Source: Dillenia suffruticosa (Eukaryota > Streptophyta > Magnoliopsida > Dilleniales > Dilleniaceae). From it: a stretch of 64,000 bases of DNA. The notes below the pieces were generated by a model. That model saw nothing but the letters and a program-made list of their open reading frames with translations, made no database searches and was not told the DNA's origin. The stretch spans positions 2,221,501 through 2,285,500 of the forward strand of contig JAVTVX010000026.1 in assembly GCA_033439265.1 (NCBI GenBank), read 5' to 3'. The position numbers and the translations under genes were made by a program. Numbering within the stretch: the first letter of the stretch is position 1; every line of letters begins with the position of its first letter. Of the stretch, positions 54,803-64,000 are shown in pieces.

Positions 54803-55932
54803 TGTCACGCCCCGAACCGGGATCGTGAACAGCCGCCCGTTGTCCCTGGATGCCGGCTGGATTTTTACAGAAAATCGGGCAGAACCTCCCCATAAATCGG
54901 AGGTTTCCCATGTACAATTTCACCTGTATATGACATTCATCCAGTACAAATAAACAATTGGCCATCCCGACCTCTCCAAAATCAACAATATCCACAGCCA
55001 ACATCCAGAACAACGCAAGGCTATAAAGTTTCTAACAGTCCTAGCAACAGACCTCTACTGTCATGCCCAACTAGAGCATGAGCAGCCGCCACACCGAGCG
55101 GACTTAAATTCTACGCATATATAAAATAAATTCCCAAGTTATTTTTAAATATTTACAAATGCCTCAATGCAACGAAATAATCAACACGCGAGTTTCACGA
55201 AATAAAGTCCATAATTTATACAGTCATCCCAGAAAATTTATATAAATACATTGGTCAATCTAAAACCTCCAATACATAATAATATCACCAATCATCATAG
55301 CGGAAGAGATGGAAAATATCCATACCCAATCCCAGTGGTATCTCCTCGATCCAACACTAATCCTGTGGGAAAGAAAGTGAGGGATGAGTATCTATGGGAG
55401 GATACTCAGTAAGTGAGGGGATTGACATCATGCTATCAATATCGAGGTGAATTTGGAGTGTCAAAGCATAAGATAAGAAAATATCCACAGTGTACAAACC
55501 GATCATGTTATTTCAAAATCATATATAATACGCACACATCAGAAAGCAAGATATGCATCCCAAAATTTTACATCAATGTCATGAAGAACCGGCCAATGAA
55601 ATATTCCCGGCAATGGTCTACCTCGACCAAGGACGGCGCATTGGGGGTTTTTCCAAATGCAAGTATTAAAGAATGGTTCTCTGCCCCAATGTTGGCCACA
55701 AACTACCCCAACTAGCCTGTAAAAAGTATATAGTGTACATATAACTAGTCGGCCGTGTATGGTGCCCCCGCCTGGTGCTAGACGGAGCCGTACTCAACGT
55801 CCTCTCCGATGAGGGTCAACCTGGGACACCCATACACACGACAATCTGGCGGATACCTCCGGCCGAAGCGTATCCGGACACAAGGGGTGCCTCTACCAGA
55901 TGTCTTTCGTAGCTACGGATCACAATATCAAA

Positions 55933-56105
55933 TCGGTCGGGCACGTAGCCCCATGCATCCCATCACCAGTCGGCCGGGCATATAGCCCCATGCATAATAT
56001 CATAACGTCGGCCGGGCATACAGCCCAAAACATAATATCATAAAGTCGGCCGGGCATACAGCCCAAAACATAATATCATAAAGTCGGCCGGGCATACAGC
56101 CCAAA
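55933..56105. repeat. 38-bp tandem repeat in the solo LTR
   Basis: Unit GTCGGCCGGGCATACAGCCC plus AAAACATAATATCATAAA, nearly perfect for the last three copies, with two or more diverged copies to the left (TATAGCCCCATGCAT). Confidence 0.9.
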
Positions 56106-56769
56106 TGTGTAAGTAAATCCATTTAAAACCATGTGCCAATGCAGTGGAAACATTAAAACATATCAATATATCGAAAATGTGGCACAATATACGTTTATCA
56201 AAACTCATGGATGCATATCAATAAAGTCAGCATTTAAGACACTCCAAAGGTCACAAAACATTTCATCAAATATTGGAAAGTCATAACAATCATACATTTT
56301 GCAGAAACATGTCATTTAAAAGATGTTTTTTGAAACATGGTTTTCAATCAATAGCGAATGTCAAAGTCCCACTAACAGTTCTACGGGAGGGAAGTCACTC
56401 CCTACTGACAAGCCAACTCGGATCTGACCGCTCGAGTCTCCAAAAGATCAACCTAAATCAGATCATCAAATTTCTGTAACATTCTATACTTAACCTTCAA
56501 TTCATATATAATCATTTCATAATTTGTATTCTATCTGCATTCCACTTACACTCTAAACATATACAAAACCTTTCATCTTAAATTCAATCCTAGATTCGTC
56601 CAATTTATCAATTAGAGTCGAAATCTCCTCACCTAGGGTTTTCTTGAAGCGCCGAGTCTCGTCCGAAAGTCGCTTCGGTCACTCCAAAGTCTGTAGGGTT
56701 TCCTATCAAAACAAGGTTTATTTGTTAGATCTAAACACATAGATCCGAAGCAAAACCCTAAGTCATTTA

Positions 56770-57480
56770 CCTGCGTGGAGATTCGTGGGCTGTCACAGGC
56801 TCGTGGGCCGTCACGGGCGGTCGCGGGCTCGTGGACCATGGGCCGAACTGGGCTCGTGGGCTACAGCTAGCGGGCTCGCTGGTCTGCGGGCCAGCGGGCT
56901 GGCGGGCCGATGGGCCGGTGGGCCTGCAGCTGATGGGCCTGCGGGCTGACAGTGGCTCGCGGGCTGGTGCTCGCCCGTGTGCTGGCGCGCCGTGCTGGTG
57001 CGTGCTCGTGCGCCGGCTCGCGCGCGCTCGTGCGCTGCTGCGCGCTGGGCCGCGCGCCCGTGCGCTGCTGCGCGCTGGGCCGCGCGCCCGTGCCCACTCG
57101 TGCGCTAGGCCGCGCGCCCGTGCACGCTGGGCCGCGCGCCCGTGCACGCTGGCTCGCGCGCTCGCGGCCTGGGCTCTCGCTCGCGGCCTGGGCTTGCACT
57201 CGCGGCCTGGGCTTGCGCTCGCGGACTCAGTCGTGCTCGCGGCCTGGGCTCGCGCTGCGGCTGGGTCCTGCTCGCGGCCTGGGCTCGCGCTGCGGGCTGG
57301 GTCCTGCTCGGGGCCTGGCTCGCACACGCGGCCTGGGCTCGCACACGCGGCCTGGGCTCGCGCTGTTGCTGGGAGATCGCGCTGCAGAAGGCCCTGCAGT
57401 CGCGTGTGGTGGCGGAAGGCAGTGCGCGCGGAGGCTCGCGGCGGTGTGCGGCGAGGCAGAGAGAGCGATCGTGGGAGATC
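56770..57480. repeat. CpG-rich minisatellite block in the solo LTR
   Basis: Extreme GC content in an otherwise AT-rich window. Repeats of about 18-30 bp such as GCTCGCGGCCTGGGCT and GTGCGCTGCTGCGCGCTGGG recur with variation. Six frames are nearly free of stops only because of composition; the predicted Ala/Arg-rich products are not credible proteins. Confidence 0.8.
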
Positions 57481-57634
57481 GCGAGAGGGAGAGAAGACAG
57501 AGTGAGGTAGAGAGAGAAACCGAGAAGGAAGGAAGAAGAAGAAGAAAAAGAAGAAGGAGAAGAAGAAGGAGAAGGATGGCGGCGGCGGTGGCTGTGGCGG
57601 AGGAAGCCGAACGGCCGCGGAAGAAGAAAGGTCG

Positions 57635-57635
57635 G

Positions 57636-57687
<52 letters not shown>
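57635..57687. repeat. (GA)n microsatellite in the solo LTR
   Basis: About 26 GA dinucleotides with one or two interruptions (GAAAGA). Confidence 0.95.
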
Positions 57688-57729
57688 AAAGAGGGGAATT
57701 AGGGCTTTTGCCCTAATTCAATTTGGGGG

Positions 57730-57750
57730 GCCAAAACGCTGCGTTTTGGC
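57730..57750. repeat. Palindrome near the right end of the solo LTR
   Basis: GCCAAAACGC, T, GCGTTTTGGC: 10-bp perfect arms around one base, followed by a 32-base T run (57756-57787). Confidence 0.9.
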
Positions 57751-57753
57751 TCT

Positions 57754-57790
<37 letters not shown>

Positions 57791-59039
57791 TTTGGTGTTA
57801 CAAAGTGGCCCCGTTCTTAACTATTCTACCTATAGTAAGGAACTATATGCACTAGTTAAAGTATTAGAAAGTTGGTGATATCATTTGCGGACCAAAGAAT
57901 TTGTAATACATTCTAATCACGAGGCCCTCAAATATATTAAAAATTAAAATAAACTAAACTGAAGGCATCTAAATGCATCGAGTTCATTGAGTCTGTTGGC
58001 AAGATATGTTTTAACGATGAGCAAACTAGGATTGATTTCTTATGAAGTGATGTTTTACTTCAACATGCTTCGTTCTTGAGTGACGGATGAGATTATGATG
58101 ATAAGCAAAAGTTGTGATAATAAGAAAAGGTTTGATATTGAGCAATATCTTAAATTGATGATGAGCAAAGTTTAAGTTTGATGATAAGCAAAATAGATTA
58201 AACTAATAAAATACTAGTTTTGGAGAACATAGGTTGAGTTAGGAATAATGACAGATATAGGCAAAAAACTCAGACCTAGAATAATCGACTTACCCTTAAG
58301 TACTAGTTGACTTACTAAATTTGGAAAAGTCTCTAAGTTTAAATAGAATGATAAGTTGGTCGACTCATGAAAGAACATTGGTCGACTTACCATGTTGTTT
58401 AGGCAAATTGGACTTAGACTAAAGGAAACTCAAAGTGGACACATAGTTAAGCTCAGGACACCAGAATATGTCATCAGTTAGAGCACATGTTGTTGTCAAG
58501 CAAATTGTTGCATAACGTTCCTTAAGACAACATTTGAATGTCCTTAAACATTCTTCAAAATACGCAAGTATGTTTGAATCCAAATTTGAATCATTGCTCA
58601 AGAAATGCCTAAATAACCTCATCTGACATCAATAATCACTATGCCATACCTACAAAAGCAATTATAATAGCATAAGTCAACTTATGGAGTGTGTAAGTTG
58701 ACTTGATGTATTCCTAAGTTAACTTGATAAGACCCCATGTCGACCTATCACCTTGAGTAGTCATTCTCTTGCTATCAATGGTGACAAACAAAGTTGTCTA
58801 GGCTAATAACAACAAAACTTCACAATTTTTAGTATCCTCCATCCATTTGTGATAATTTGATGATTGCTCGAGGTAGTTTTGTAAAACAATCATAATTGCC
58901 CAAAGCTGCCTGTGTCTTCCACCAAATGGTACCTAATGCCAACTCTTATGACATCTTCTTGGTCTGATCCAATCTTAATAAAACTCCAACCAAATTTCTC
59001 TACTGAATTATCGATATGAATGTTACACATTGCTCAGAA

Positions 59040-59770
59040 TCAAATATCAAAATTTCTTGACTAAGTTGTCTACGAGCCAAAGAGTATGACATGCCATGGC
59101 ATAGAACACATGCTATGGCATGCTATAGGAGTTGGTTCCTATCCTTGAACTTATAAGGATCGATCCTCAACATTGCTTACATGAGTCGCAAGCCACGAGC
59201 CGCATGACACGAGCCATGAGCTACGAGCCACATGCCATGAGCCACGATATGCCATTACAAACCTATGGCACCGATCATACCATGTCATAGCATAGACCAT
59301 GACACTCGCCACACTATGCCATGACATGAGCCATGACACAAGGCTTAGAGCCTATGGCACACAAGTTTGTGTCAACACAATCGACTCATGATCTACCCTA
59401 AGTCAACTCACCTAGTTAGAACATAGAAGACCTAAACAAGCACATGCATGGGTGTTGATTGTTGAAAGGCTTACATGTTGACACTAGTTGGCCAAGGATA
59501 TCAATTAGATCACAAATCATTGAAGCCAGGGTGGCAGTCAACTCATGCACCAAGCAAGGCTCTCGATCAAACAAGAGAGTATTGTGCCAATCGAGAGAGG
59601 TCTCAAGCAACTGAGGGAGGTCTAAGCCATGAGCATTGCATAAGGGTGATATTAGCATGGCATGAGCATGACACTTGCATCACACGAGCATGGCATTGGC
59701 ATTGTATTAGCATGATTGTGGCATTAGCATTGCATGAGCATAGCACAAGCCATATGTCACAAGCCCTTGC
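59040..59770. repeat. Degenerate array of ATGAGC/CATGCC motifs in the LTR
   Basis: Irregular repeats of TGCCATGAGCCACGA, CATGACACTAGC-like and AGCATGGCATTAGCAT blocks, 12-30 bp each, with both CATGAGC and CATGGC variants. Another short burst is at 60000-60090. Confidence 0.6.
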
Positions 59771-60595
59771 ATTAGGCCATAACATATATGATCACACAAG
59801 GCAAATGGCAAAGTTGACTTGCAGTTTCACCCTAATCGACTCATCTCATCACGACTAGAAAAATTCTAAGTATGGAGGTGGAGTTTTGATCCTTCAATGT
59901 TTAGGGATCGATCCTTCCATGTGTAAAACATGGGCAAGTCAACTCTCAAAAAGGCAATAGTGGATTTGTACAAAGATTGCTCTGTAGAACACTTCACTCA
60001 GCCATAAGACATGAGCAACCTACAAGCCAAAGCACCAAGTCACCATGCCACGAGCATTGAGCTATAGGCATTGAGCATGCTGCATATGCATAAAGCAAAA
60101 ACACTCAAGCAAGTTCAAATGCCAAGTTGACTCATTTGAATGAAGAAGTCAACTACCATAAGGCATAAAGTGGAGTTCCGATCCTTGTTAAGAGTTCCAA
60201 TCCTCATCATTATTCAAGTTTAAAATCTAATCAAGGCAACATAAGTAGTCAACTTGCTCGAGAAAGGTAATTAACTCACTCATGGTATTGAAGGAAAAAT
60301 AGTTAAAGTATGGAGAGGAGTTCCGATTCTTGAAGTGTGGAGTACCAAACCTCAGTATTGTTTGAGCTTAAAATGCACCACAAAGGCAAGAGGCAATCTA
60401 CTAAAGAGGTAGAGACATCAAAAACAAAATTCAAAAAAAAAAAAAATAGTCGACTAGTAGAAAAGAGTAGTTGACTATTATGTGAGAATGGCTAGTATTA
60501 GAACAGCATTTTGAGCATTTAATGAGCCATAACAACCTCCAAACGGCTAGTTCTCACATTAAATGAGGTCCAATGGTCAAGATGCTTGGAATGGC

Positions 60596-60603
60596 TATAA
60601 ATA
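60596..60603 (+). promoter_or_regulatory. TATA box in the copia LTR
   Basis: TATAAATA in GGCTATAAATACAAC, about 520 bp before the LTR end, consistent with a U3 promoter. Confidence 0.6.
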
Positions 60604-61125
60604 CAACAAGGATTAAAGATCAAACTCTCCTCATGGAACATTAATTACTCTTAACATTAATATGACTTTTGTTCTTCAATGTTCAAGAAACGTATGGTTT
60701 TTTGGGCTGTAAAGTCTTAATCCGAGCATCAAGGCCAAAATTTGTATTGTTTCTTTCATAATCTTGTAAGAGATCAAGAAAAGAAGGCCTGCTTGATCTA
60801 GATTGAATTGTTGTGTGAGAAAGGATTAAGGTTTGTTAGATCTGTGAAATCTAGTATGAGTGTTCTCAGAGCAAAACTTGTAAGATGTAACTAGGACCTT
60901 TGAAACTTAGTTGATTGTACAATTTGAGTTACTGATAGTCGATTGGAAAATTCAAGTGAATTGTGGGATTAGACTTACACCGGGGATGGTAAAACCACTA
61001 TAAAAGAGTTGTATTGGTTATTCTCCCTTTTTGTATTCTTCTCCCTGTGTTTCAAGTCTTAATCTCCTAGAAAGTTCGAAAGGTGTCTAACCACCTATTC
61101 ACCCCCTCTAGGCGGTTCTTACAAT

Positions 61126-61137
61126 TGGTATCAAAGC
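61126..61137 (+). other. Primer binding site of the second copia
   Basis: TGGTATCAAAGC, two bases after the LTR; complementary to initiator tRNA-Met, the usual primer for plant copia elements. Confidence 0.85.
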
Positions 61138-61366
61138 AAATCTTTTGGAGAAAGAGACAAACGTCCTCAGAAGTAAAGATCTATCATGGCACTCGATAGA
61201 GATGAGGTACTATTGGAAGCTGGGTCAGTTGACCGAACTCCATTCTTTGATGGCAAAAACTACAGCTATTGGAAGCATAAAATAAAGATCTTCATCATAG
61301 CTGAGGATAAAAGTGCACATAAAATCATAGAGGAAGGAGCTAAATTGCCAATCAATGAAATTAATG

Positions 61367-62448
61367 CACTACCAGAAAATACGTTTTCAATGATGAAAAA
61401 TTACCGACGGAAAAAAAATCCATCGGTAATAGCGACGGATTAGCATCGGACAGTATACTCAGAGATTATCGACGGATTAGCAACGAAAATATTTTCGTAG
61501 GTAATCCATTCCTGGCGTTAAAAAAAATATGTAAATTTATCAGTGACGGATTAGTGACAGAATTTTTAGTATCGGTAAAATTCTGTCGTTAATCCATCCT
61601 ATAGTGGTGAAGGGTTTTAAAAAAAAGAATTGTACGGCTATCACCGACGGATTAGCGAGGGATTTTTTCCGACGGATTACCGATGAAAATTTTAGTGACG
61701 GATTACTGACGGATTTTTTTTTTGTTTTTTAATTTTTCATTTTAATTTTTTAATATTTTAATAATTTAATATGTTAATATTTTAATATTTGTTTATTAAT
61801 TCTTTTTATTTTTATTTTTGTTTTATTTTGTAGAAAAATAATATTATTATTTTTATATTTTTTATTATTTTTAACCTAAAATTTTATTATTTATTACTTT
61901 ATAATAAATTATCAAATTGTTTTATTATTATTAAATTTAATGACATAAAGATAATAAATGAAAAAAAAAGAATAGAGCAAGGTAGCATGATATACCCGGT
62001 GGTTATGATATTCTTGTCATTTTGTTTGTTCTAGGGTTCGAGCAGCGGCGGAGGCTATGTGGATTTTTCACACATTAAAGGAAACGGGCAAGCAAGCAGT
62101 GGACGGGCGTGCGTCAGGCGGGTGGGTTGCCGGGCCAGGCAGGTGGGTGGCCTGGTGTGTGGGTCAGTTTTTGATAATTCAAAAAATCAGTGATGGATTT
62201 GGAATCCATCGCTGATTTTTTTTTTATTTTAATTTTTTAATTAGCGATAGAATTTTGTCCGTCACTGATATTAGCGACGGATTTTTTCTGTCGCTAATCT
62301 GTCCTTGATATTAGCGATGAATTAGTTATTTTGTCGCTAATATTTAGCGTGGTCACTTTTAGCGACGAAATTTCTGTCGAAAAAATTCCGTCGCTGATAC
62401 CCTTCAACGACGGAAAAATCCGTTGCAGTGGTGTGTTTTCTAGTAGTG
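61367..62448. mobile_element. CACTA-like MITE 3 (1082 bp, TSD ATG)
   Basis: Ends CACTACCAGAAAATACG and, on the other strand, CACTACTAGAAAACACAC, flanked by ATG on both sides (61364-61366, 62449-62451). Same family as MITE 2: ACCGACGGATT/TTAGCGACGG blocks at both ends and a shared core (AT-only stretch, tRNA-like block, GC-rich stretch) in the reverse orientation. Confidence 0.9.
61980..62110 (+). other. tRNA-like block in MITE 3
   Basis: CAAGGTAGCATGATATACCC, GGTGGTTATGATATTC and CTAGGGTTCGAGCAGCGGC resemble the block on the minus strand of MITE 2. Box-B-like GGTTCGAGC is the strongest part. Confidence 0.45.
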
Positions 62449-62652
62449 ATGGTATCAAATTACCAGTCAAGATAGGGTGCATGTCTATCGAGAAAAAAAA
62501 AAGCCTATTAAGAAAATTGCAAGGCAATGAACATCCTCTGTTATGGCTGAGCATAAACGAATACAACATGGTCTCATTGTACATAAATGCAAAGAAAATC
62601 TGGAAAAAAATTAGAGGCCATGCATGAAAGGACTATCTAGGAACATAGTGAT

Positions 62653-63123
62653 ATGTACTTAATTGTAAGAGAAGAGGAACAAAATGAGATAAGTTGTCCT
62701 AACTCATCCCATTACTATTATGATTCCTCTAATTGTTCTGATGATAAATATTCTATAAATGAATTACATGAATCATTAGTTGAATCTCTTAAAGACCTTA
62801 AGAAAGCAATTGAAAAGAACTCCCTATTGAAGAAACTATTAGTTGAAATAGAAGAGGAAAATAAGAGATCAAAGGCAAAAAATGAAAAATTAAAGAAGGA
62901 AAATGTTAGCTTGAAACAAGAAAGGAATTGCTTACATGGTTCAATAGAAAGTATGACCGAAGAAATTGAGAAACAGAAAATAAAACTAGAAAACTCGAAG
63001 AATGTAAATGCAATTTCCCACAAAGAAAAGGATCTGTTTGATACTGAAACATTAGCTAATGAATTGAATCATAAAAGAGATAAAAACAAGAGACTTAGTT
63101 CTCTGGTATACAAATATGCTTAG
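62653..63123 (+). pseudogene. Coiled-coil frame of the copia gag region
   Basis: 156 codons, very rich in Lys, Glu, Ser and Leu (SLVESLKDLKKAIEKNSLL..., KIKLENSKNVNAISHKEKDL), predicted by eye to be a long coiled coil. Similar coiled-coil segments follow the nucleic-acid-binding part of gag in some long plant copia elements (Sirevirus-like). The ATG at 62653 is probably not the natural start. The zinc knuckle expected before it was not found. Confidence 0.5.
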
Positions 63124-63498
63124 GGCTAAGAGAAACTAGATCCAATGTTAGGAGTCCAAAGAGCTGTATACAACAAGATTGGATTAGGATTCAATCCAGT
63201 GGCTACCCAGATGAAGCTGTGTGGCGTGTTCCTAACTCCAAGATCAGATGTCACCAATACATGAAGTTAGGACATAGTGTATATCAATGAAAAGGAACAA
63301 AGACTTAATGAAAACATAAGAAAAGGTGACGACTCCAAGTCTTGAAAAGTGCCTGGTTGCAGTACAAAAAATTAGAACATGCAAGCGTGATCTTAAAGTA
63401 GAAAAGACTTTGTGATACGTATGTTGAAAATGAATTATGATAAAGAAAAGCAGTCTGAAGTTTGCATGAAAGGCAAACAGGTGAGAAATCTTCCTGTT
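63124..63498 (+). other. Copia interior, no clear motif
   Basis: Presumed remainder of the gag region; several frame breaks and no recognisable protease or zinc knuckle. Confidence 0.4.
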
Positions 63499-63701
63499 CA
63501 CTTCAAAAAAACAAGCCAATTAGTGACGAATTTAGCCATGAATGATGTGCCCGTTGCTAATTTAGCCACGATTTCCTTTTTGTCACAAATTTTGTGACAA
63601 ATTAGTGACGAAAAAGTTTTCGTCGCTAAATTCGTCGCAAAATAGCGATAAATTTTTTCCATCGTGAAAATCCGTGACTAAAAGCGTGTTTTTTTGTAGT
63701 G
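63499..63701. mobile_element. CACTA-like MITE 4 (203 bp, TSD GTT)
   Basis: Ends CACTTCAAAAAAACAAGC and, on the other strand, CACTACAAAAAAACACGC, flanked by GTT on both sides (63496-63498, 63702-63704). The interior is a short version of the AGTGACGAATTTAGC/TCGTCGCTAAATTCG block pattern that can fold on itself. Confidence 0.88.
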
Positions 63702-64000
63702 GTTCTTAAACAAAAAATCAATCTACAAGTCCTTGGAACTTGATTTGTTCAGCCCAACCAAGACTCAAGATGCCTAACAAACACATCATATGTCTAATAG
63801 ATGGTTAGTCTAGGAATATTAGGACTCTTTCCCTAGAATAAGAAAGACTACACATTCTTTAGGAGAAGAAGTATCTATAAAATTTTGGAAAATTGAAATT
63901 ATGAATCAGAAGATAGTGTTAATAATTTCTCATCCCCAGAAGTCTTGAATAAAATAATGCGTGAAGAGAACATTAAAAAAAATGGATAAGACAATTCCTT
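63702..64000. other. Copia interior to the window end, nothing recognised
   Basis: No open frame or motif long enough to name. Confidence 0.4.

Larger units (their letters stand above)
54803..57802. mobile_element. Solo-LTR-like insertion (3000 bp, TG..CA, 5-bp TSD)
   Basis: Begins TGTCACGCCCCGAACCGGG and ends TTTGGTGTTACA, with a perfect 5-bp duplication AAGTG. The host gypsy RNase H reading (LSG/GPVLNYSTYSKELY) resumes exactly after it. There is no internal primer site, polypurine tract, pol motif or second copy of its ends, so the best explanation is a single LTR left by recombination of a large LTR element. Inside: a 38-bp tandem array, a CpG-rich minisatellite block, a GA microsatellite, a perfect palindrome (57730-57750) and a 32-base T run near the right end. 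Long open frames in the GC-rich part are judged spurious. Confidence 0.78.
44640..57993 (+). mobile_element. Ty3/gypsy element body (gag, protease, RT, RNase H), three times interrupted
   Basis: Gag: 44640-45303 (KIKIPSFQGKNNPKIYLELE, MRVEQIFSYH), resuming at 52467 (KEMVVAMIRANMVEDQEATM). The SRSVDEYH|KEM join spans the insertion. A decayed CCHC knuckle (TQCFKYQGRGHIS) is at 52796, a protease-like SVIIDEGSYSNVASTELVEK at 53060. Reverse transcriptase: 53850-54470 ([32 protein letters not shown]). RNase H: 54500-54802 and 57803-57993 (SGPVLNYSTYSKELYALVK). The motif style is that of chromovirus-like gypsy elements. Stops and frameshifts are scattered throughout. Interruptions lie at 45304-52466, 54803-57802 and from 57994 on. 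No 3' LTR is in the window. Confidence 0.8.
57994..61123 (+). mobile_element. 5' LTR (about 3.1 kb) of a second copia element
   Basis: Starts TGTTGGCAAGATATG exactly where the gypsy reading (HLKCIEFIES) stops, and ends ...GCGGTTCTTACA before the primer binding site at 61126. TATA box at 60596-60603. It contains many GTCGACT/AGTTGACT-like motifs and a CATGAGC-type degenerate array (59040-59770). The partner LTR is outside the window; the length is unusually large and might include an unrecognised insertion. Confidence 0.65.
61186..62627 (+). pseudogene. Copia gag, split by MITE 3
   Basis: ATG at 61186 starts MALDRDEVLLEAGSVDRTPF and FDGKNYSYWKHKIKIFIIAE (the 'F.G.NY..W...M' block of copia gag, DUF4219/UBN2). 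The frame reaches INEINA at 61363, then the MITE. After it the same reading resumes (GIKLPVKIGCMSIEKKKSLL, EYNMVSLYINAKKIWKKIRG), the AKEIW-like motif of UBN2. The gag has probably also suffered small frame changes. Confidence 0.75.
61124..64000 (+). mobile_element. Second copia element, gag part (runs off the window)
   Basis: After the PBS comes a gag frame, split by MITE 3 and followed by a coiled-coil frame. The remaining pol genes would lie to the right of the window. A fourth MITE is at 63499-63701. Sequence after 63702 has no clear motif. Confidence 0.7.

Noticed and set aside
55933..56105. CRISPR-like array
   Set aside because: Units of 38 bp are directly adjacent without unique spacers; the setting is a plant LTR.
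56767..57716. Several open frames of 79-254 codons in the GC-rich block
   Set aside because: Frames are open in many phases at once because stop codons are rare in such composition. The products are Ala/Arg or Cys/Leu repeats, and the block lies in an LTR.
59151..59858. Frames rich in His, Ala and Met at the LTR array
   Set aside because: Composition artefacts of the CATGAGC-type repeats, with overlapping frames on both strands.

Overview
The window is nuclear DNA from a flowering plant. It holds two intron-rich plant genes with GT..AG junctions that splice in frame, and the rest is AT-rich DNA packed with plant transposon families: Ty1/copia, Ty3/gypsy, RTE-type and other LINEs, Helitron, hAT and CACTA-like MITEs. 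The low gene density, multi-kilobase introns and nested LTR elements suggest a medium or large dicot or magnoliid genome. I cannot name the species. No prokaryotic, organellar or CRISPR-like feature was seen.

Layout. (1) 1-21.3 kb, plus strand: the 3' part of a giant sacsin-like gene ending in a C3HC4 RING finger. Nine exons (about 5.76 kb of coding sequence) are in frame and undamaged; the 5' part lies left of the window. Its introns hold a LINE 3' end (5.46-6.15 kb) and a Helitron (about 11.9-15.6 kb) that itself carries a 1.04-kb RTE-type LINE. (2) 21.3-35.7 kb: gene-free DNA with three copies of an unnamed repeat ('repeat A'), a decayed plant-mobile-domain (PMD) pseudogene on the minus strand inside one of them, a copia relic, a 318-bp CACTA-like MITE and a gypsy gag fragment. 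(3) 35.8-39.9 kb, minus strand: a complete nine-exon gene for a class C glycoside hydrolase family 9 endoglucanase (623 residues: signal peptide, GH9 domain, CBM49), with a TATA box and a short GA-rich leader. (4) 40-64 kb: a transposon nest. An old gypsy element (5' LTR at 42.9 kb) is interrupted three times. The first interruption is a minus-strand copia element (45304-52466), which itself carries a CACTA-like MITE in its 3' LTR and a 3.0-kb hAT element inside. The second is a 3000-bp TG..CA segment that looks like a solo LTR (54803-57802). The third is another copia element (LTR from 57994), whose gag is split by a further MITE and whose downstream sequence carries one more.

Most insertion boundaries were fixed from target-site duplications read directly in the sequence: 3 bp for the four CACTA-like MITEs, 5 bp for the LTR elements, 8 bp for the hAT elements and 19 bp for the LINE. 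The order of insertion can therefore be read from the nesting. The two host genes are not obviously connected in function: sacsin-RING proteins are linked to chaperone and ubiquitin biology, and GH9C enzymes act on cell-wall glucans. All similarity calls come from reading translated motifs by eye; no database search was run.
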